Assembly (NCBI GenBank): GCA_022414725.1
Contig: CM039464.1
Location: forward strand, 13,834,041 to 13,898,040
From: Microglena sp. YARC
Lineage: Eukaryota > Chlorophyta > Chlorophyceae > Chlamydomonadales > Chlamydomonadaceae
DNA length: 64,000 bases
Direction: 5' to 3'
The position numbers and the translations under genes were made by a program. This document shows positions 62,635 to 64,000 of this stretch, one piece after another (position 1 is the stretch's first letter; each line of letters begins with the position of its first letter). The notes under the pieces were generated by a model, which was not told the origin of the DNA, did not search any database, and saw nothing but the letters and a program-made list of their open reading frames with translations.

Positions 62635-63237
62635 TTACGGTGCCACTAAGCAGTCCAGGGCTTCCTGTCTTGCTCTTCTACAAGTATAAAGATAGTCGGC
62701 TAGGTTGCTCCAAAAAGACTTAGTGCCATTTCCATTCATAAAGGTTCTGAATGTGGAATCGCAGAATTCCACATTCCATACGGTTAAGTCGGTATCCTCA
62801 TGGACATGCCTATAAATATCTGTAAACAGCTTCTGGTAGCGAAGGCGAATATCATTATAAAAAGGGCACTCAAACATATGCATTTCATCCTCAGGTTTTT
62901 GGAACCCACACATTTGACAGTGTCTCATTGAGCGAGGGATGTGTGCTCTATCCACCACCCTCATTCTTTCTGTGTTCAGCCAATGGGAACCCATTCTAAA
63001 CTGTGCTATAGAACGAATCTGATCCTGCTTATGTAAGGCGGATGTAAAGGGAATCATATTACCCATAAATAAATAAATATTATGCCTTATTACGAGGCGT
63101 GAGGTTGAGGGGGACAGCCAGTCTTCCCTCATAACACTGGAAACCATATACCGTATATTTGATGTTGGTATGTATAATTGTATAATACAGTCCAGGGGTA
63201 GGCCAGATAGGCTGAAGGGACTTGCCCACTTGCCCAA
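62635..63237 (-). pseudogene. LINE (non-LTR retrotransposon) ORF2 C-terminal fragment
   Basis: 200 codons open to a stop at 62635. It contains FRMGSHWLNTERMRVVDRAH and then the zinc-knuckle pattern CQMCGFQKPEDEMHMFECPF (C-x2-C, H, C), typical of the region after the reverse transcriptase domain in LINE proteins. No reverse transcriptase motifs are present, so this is a 5'-truncated copy. The first ~20 codons (ASPFSLSGLPLDCI) derive from a ~45-base sequence found in several other places in the window. Confidence 0.75.
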
Positions 63238-64000
63238 CCGTCACAAGAAGGGCTAAAATGAAAAGACATTGATGAACTGAATCACAAACAATCGCTAACC
63301 GGTGGGGGCCCTGAGTTCTAGGTACAGTGATAATTTAATTATACAATGAAATCATCATTCCACGTGGAATGATAATGTAATTGTGCGATTATTATCCTAA
63401 AAGGTAGCCAAGATTTTCACCTCAGGAAGTGGGACCCCGTACACAAATAATACAGCGACACAGGGGGATCAGGAAAAAGGCAGGGCAGTAAAATGTAGAC
63501 ATGCTATCACTCAATGTGTTTTGTTTGTATTACACCGTATACCAGCCTTCAGTCTGCACACTGTCTATGGGTGGACTAAACATGGGTAGCATAACCTGTT
63601 AATGCAAGTTCTTTACAACGGTGTAAGCACGATAGCGGAGAAGATGCTATTAAGCGCAACAGGCGCAATCATATAGAATAGAGATGTGTACTGCAAGGTA
63701 CTGCAGTCACGTGCAGGCCACAGTTAGCCTGTGGCCTGGCGGCAGGCAACACGGGACCAGGAGGTAACAGGTACTGGTGTGCACTATGCTAACTCAGAGA
63801 CTGATATATAAATCAGTCAATAACATAAACACTACCACACCACACTCCAAACTCCCAAATGCAATAACGTGGCCTATACGCCTGCACTCCCTACCGGCTG
63901 CTCACTGTCTGTGGGCGGAGTACACGTGCATGAGTAGTGTAAATTGTAACATTGCACCACACTGAGTTTATTCGAAACGTTACGGTTCACGTCTCAAACA
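63238..64000. other. Gene-free right end of window
   Basis: No supportable gene or repeat family, apart from a short inverted repeat 'ttccacgtggaa' at 63358-63369. Confidence 0.5.

Overview
The window reads as nuclear DNA of a eukaryotic alga, probably a green (prasinophyte-type) alga. It has spliced genes with GT-AG introns, a plastid-targeted SET-domain protein methyltransferase, dyskerin/CBF5, and abundant satellites and transposons. The species cannot be fixed from sequence alone.

Layout. 1-7554: repeat-rich host DNA with a 15-bp minisatellite (core 1735-2460), a 224-bp MITE-like element, and a long glutamine-rich reading frame on the minus strand (3572-6823). 7555-34040: one inserted Polinton-like virus (PLV). 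It is bounded by a 6-bp target duplication (GATATG) and ~0.4-0.47 kb terminal inverted repeats. Minus-strand genes run to the left end: fibre with an S74 chaperone domain, a small charged protein, a polymerase-helicase-HNH fusion, and a retroviral-type integrase. Plus-strand genes run to the right end: a small basic protein, major capsid protein, a second possible structural protein, a coiled-coil protein, packaging ATPase, a minor capsid/penton candidate and a Gly-rich peptide. The middle of the element is present twice, in two error-rich half copies around exactly 1000 N. The simplest reading is one ~13.4-kb virus whose gap was padded with uncorrected long reads.

35904-41189: a seven-exon CBF5 gene on the minus strand. 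41592-57989: a divergently transcribed gene of at least eight exons for a plastid SET-domain methyltransferase. Its introns hold MITEs, two tRNA-derived SINE copies, a dead PHD/tyrosine-recombinase element and several satellites. 58 kb to the end: repeats and a 5'-truncated LINE fragment (62635-63237).

Two points stand out. First, the PLV appears to encode one protein joining a family-B-like palm, an SF1 (Pif1/RecD-like) helicase and a C-terminal HNH-type zinc domain. Second, exons of both host genes are flanked by partial copies of themselves: acceptor plus 5' half upstream, and 3' half plus donor downstream. This reaches 10 upstream and 8 downstream copies at exon 7 of the methyltransferase gene.
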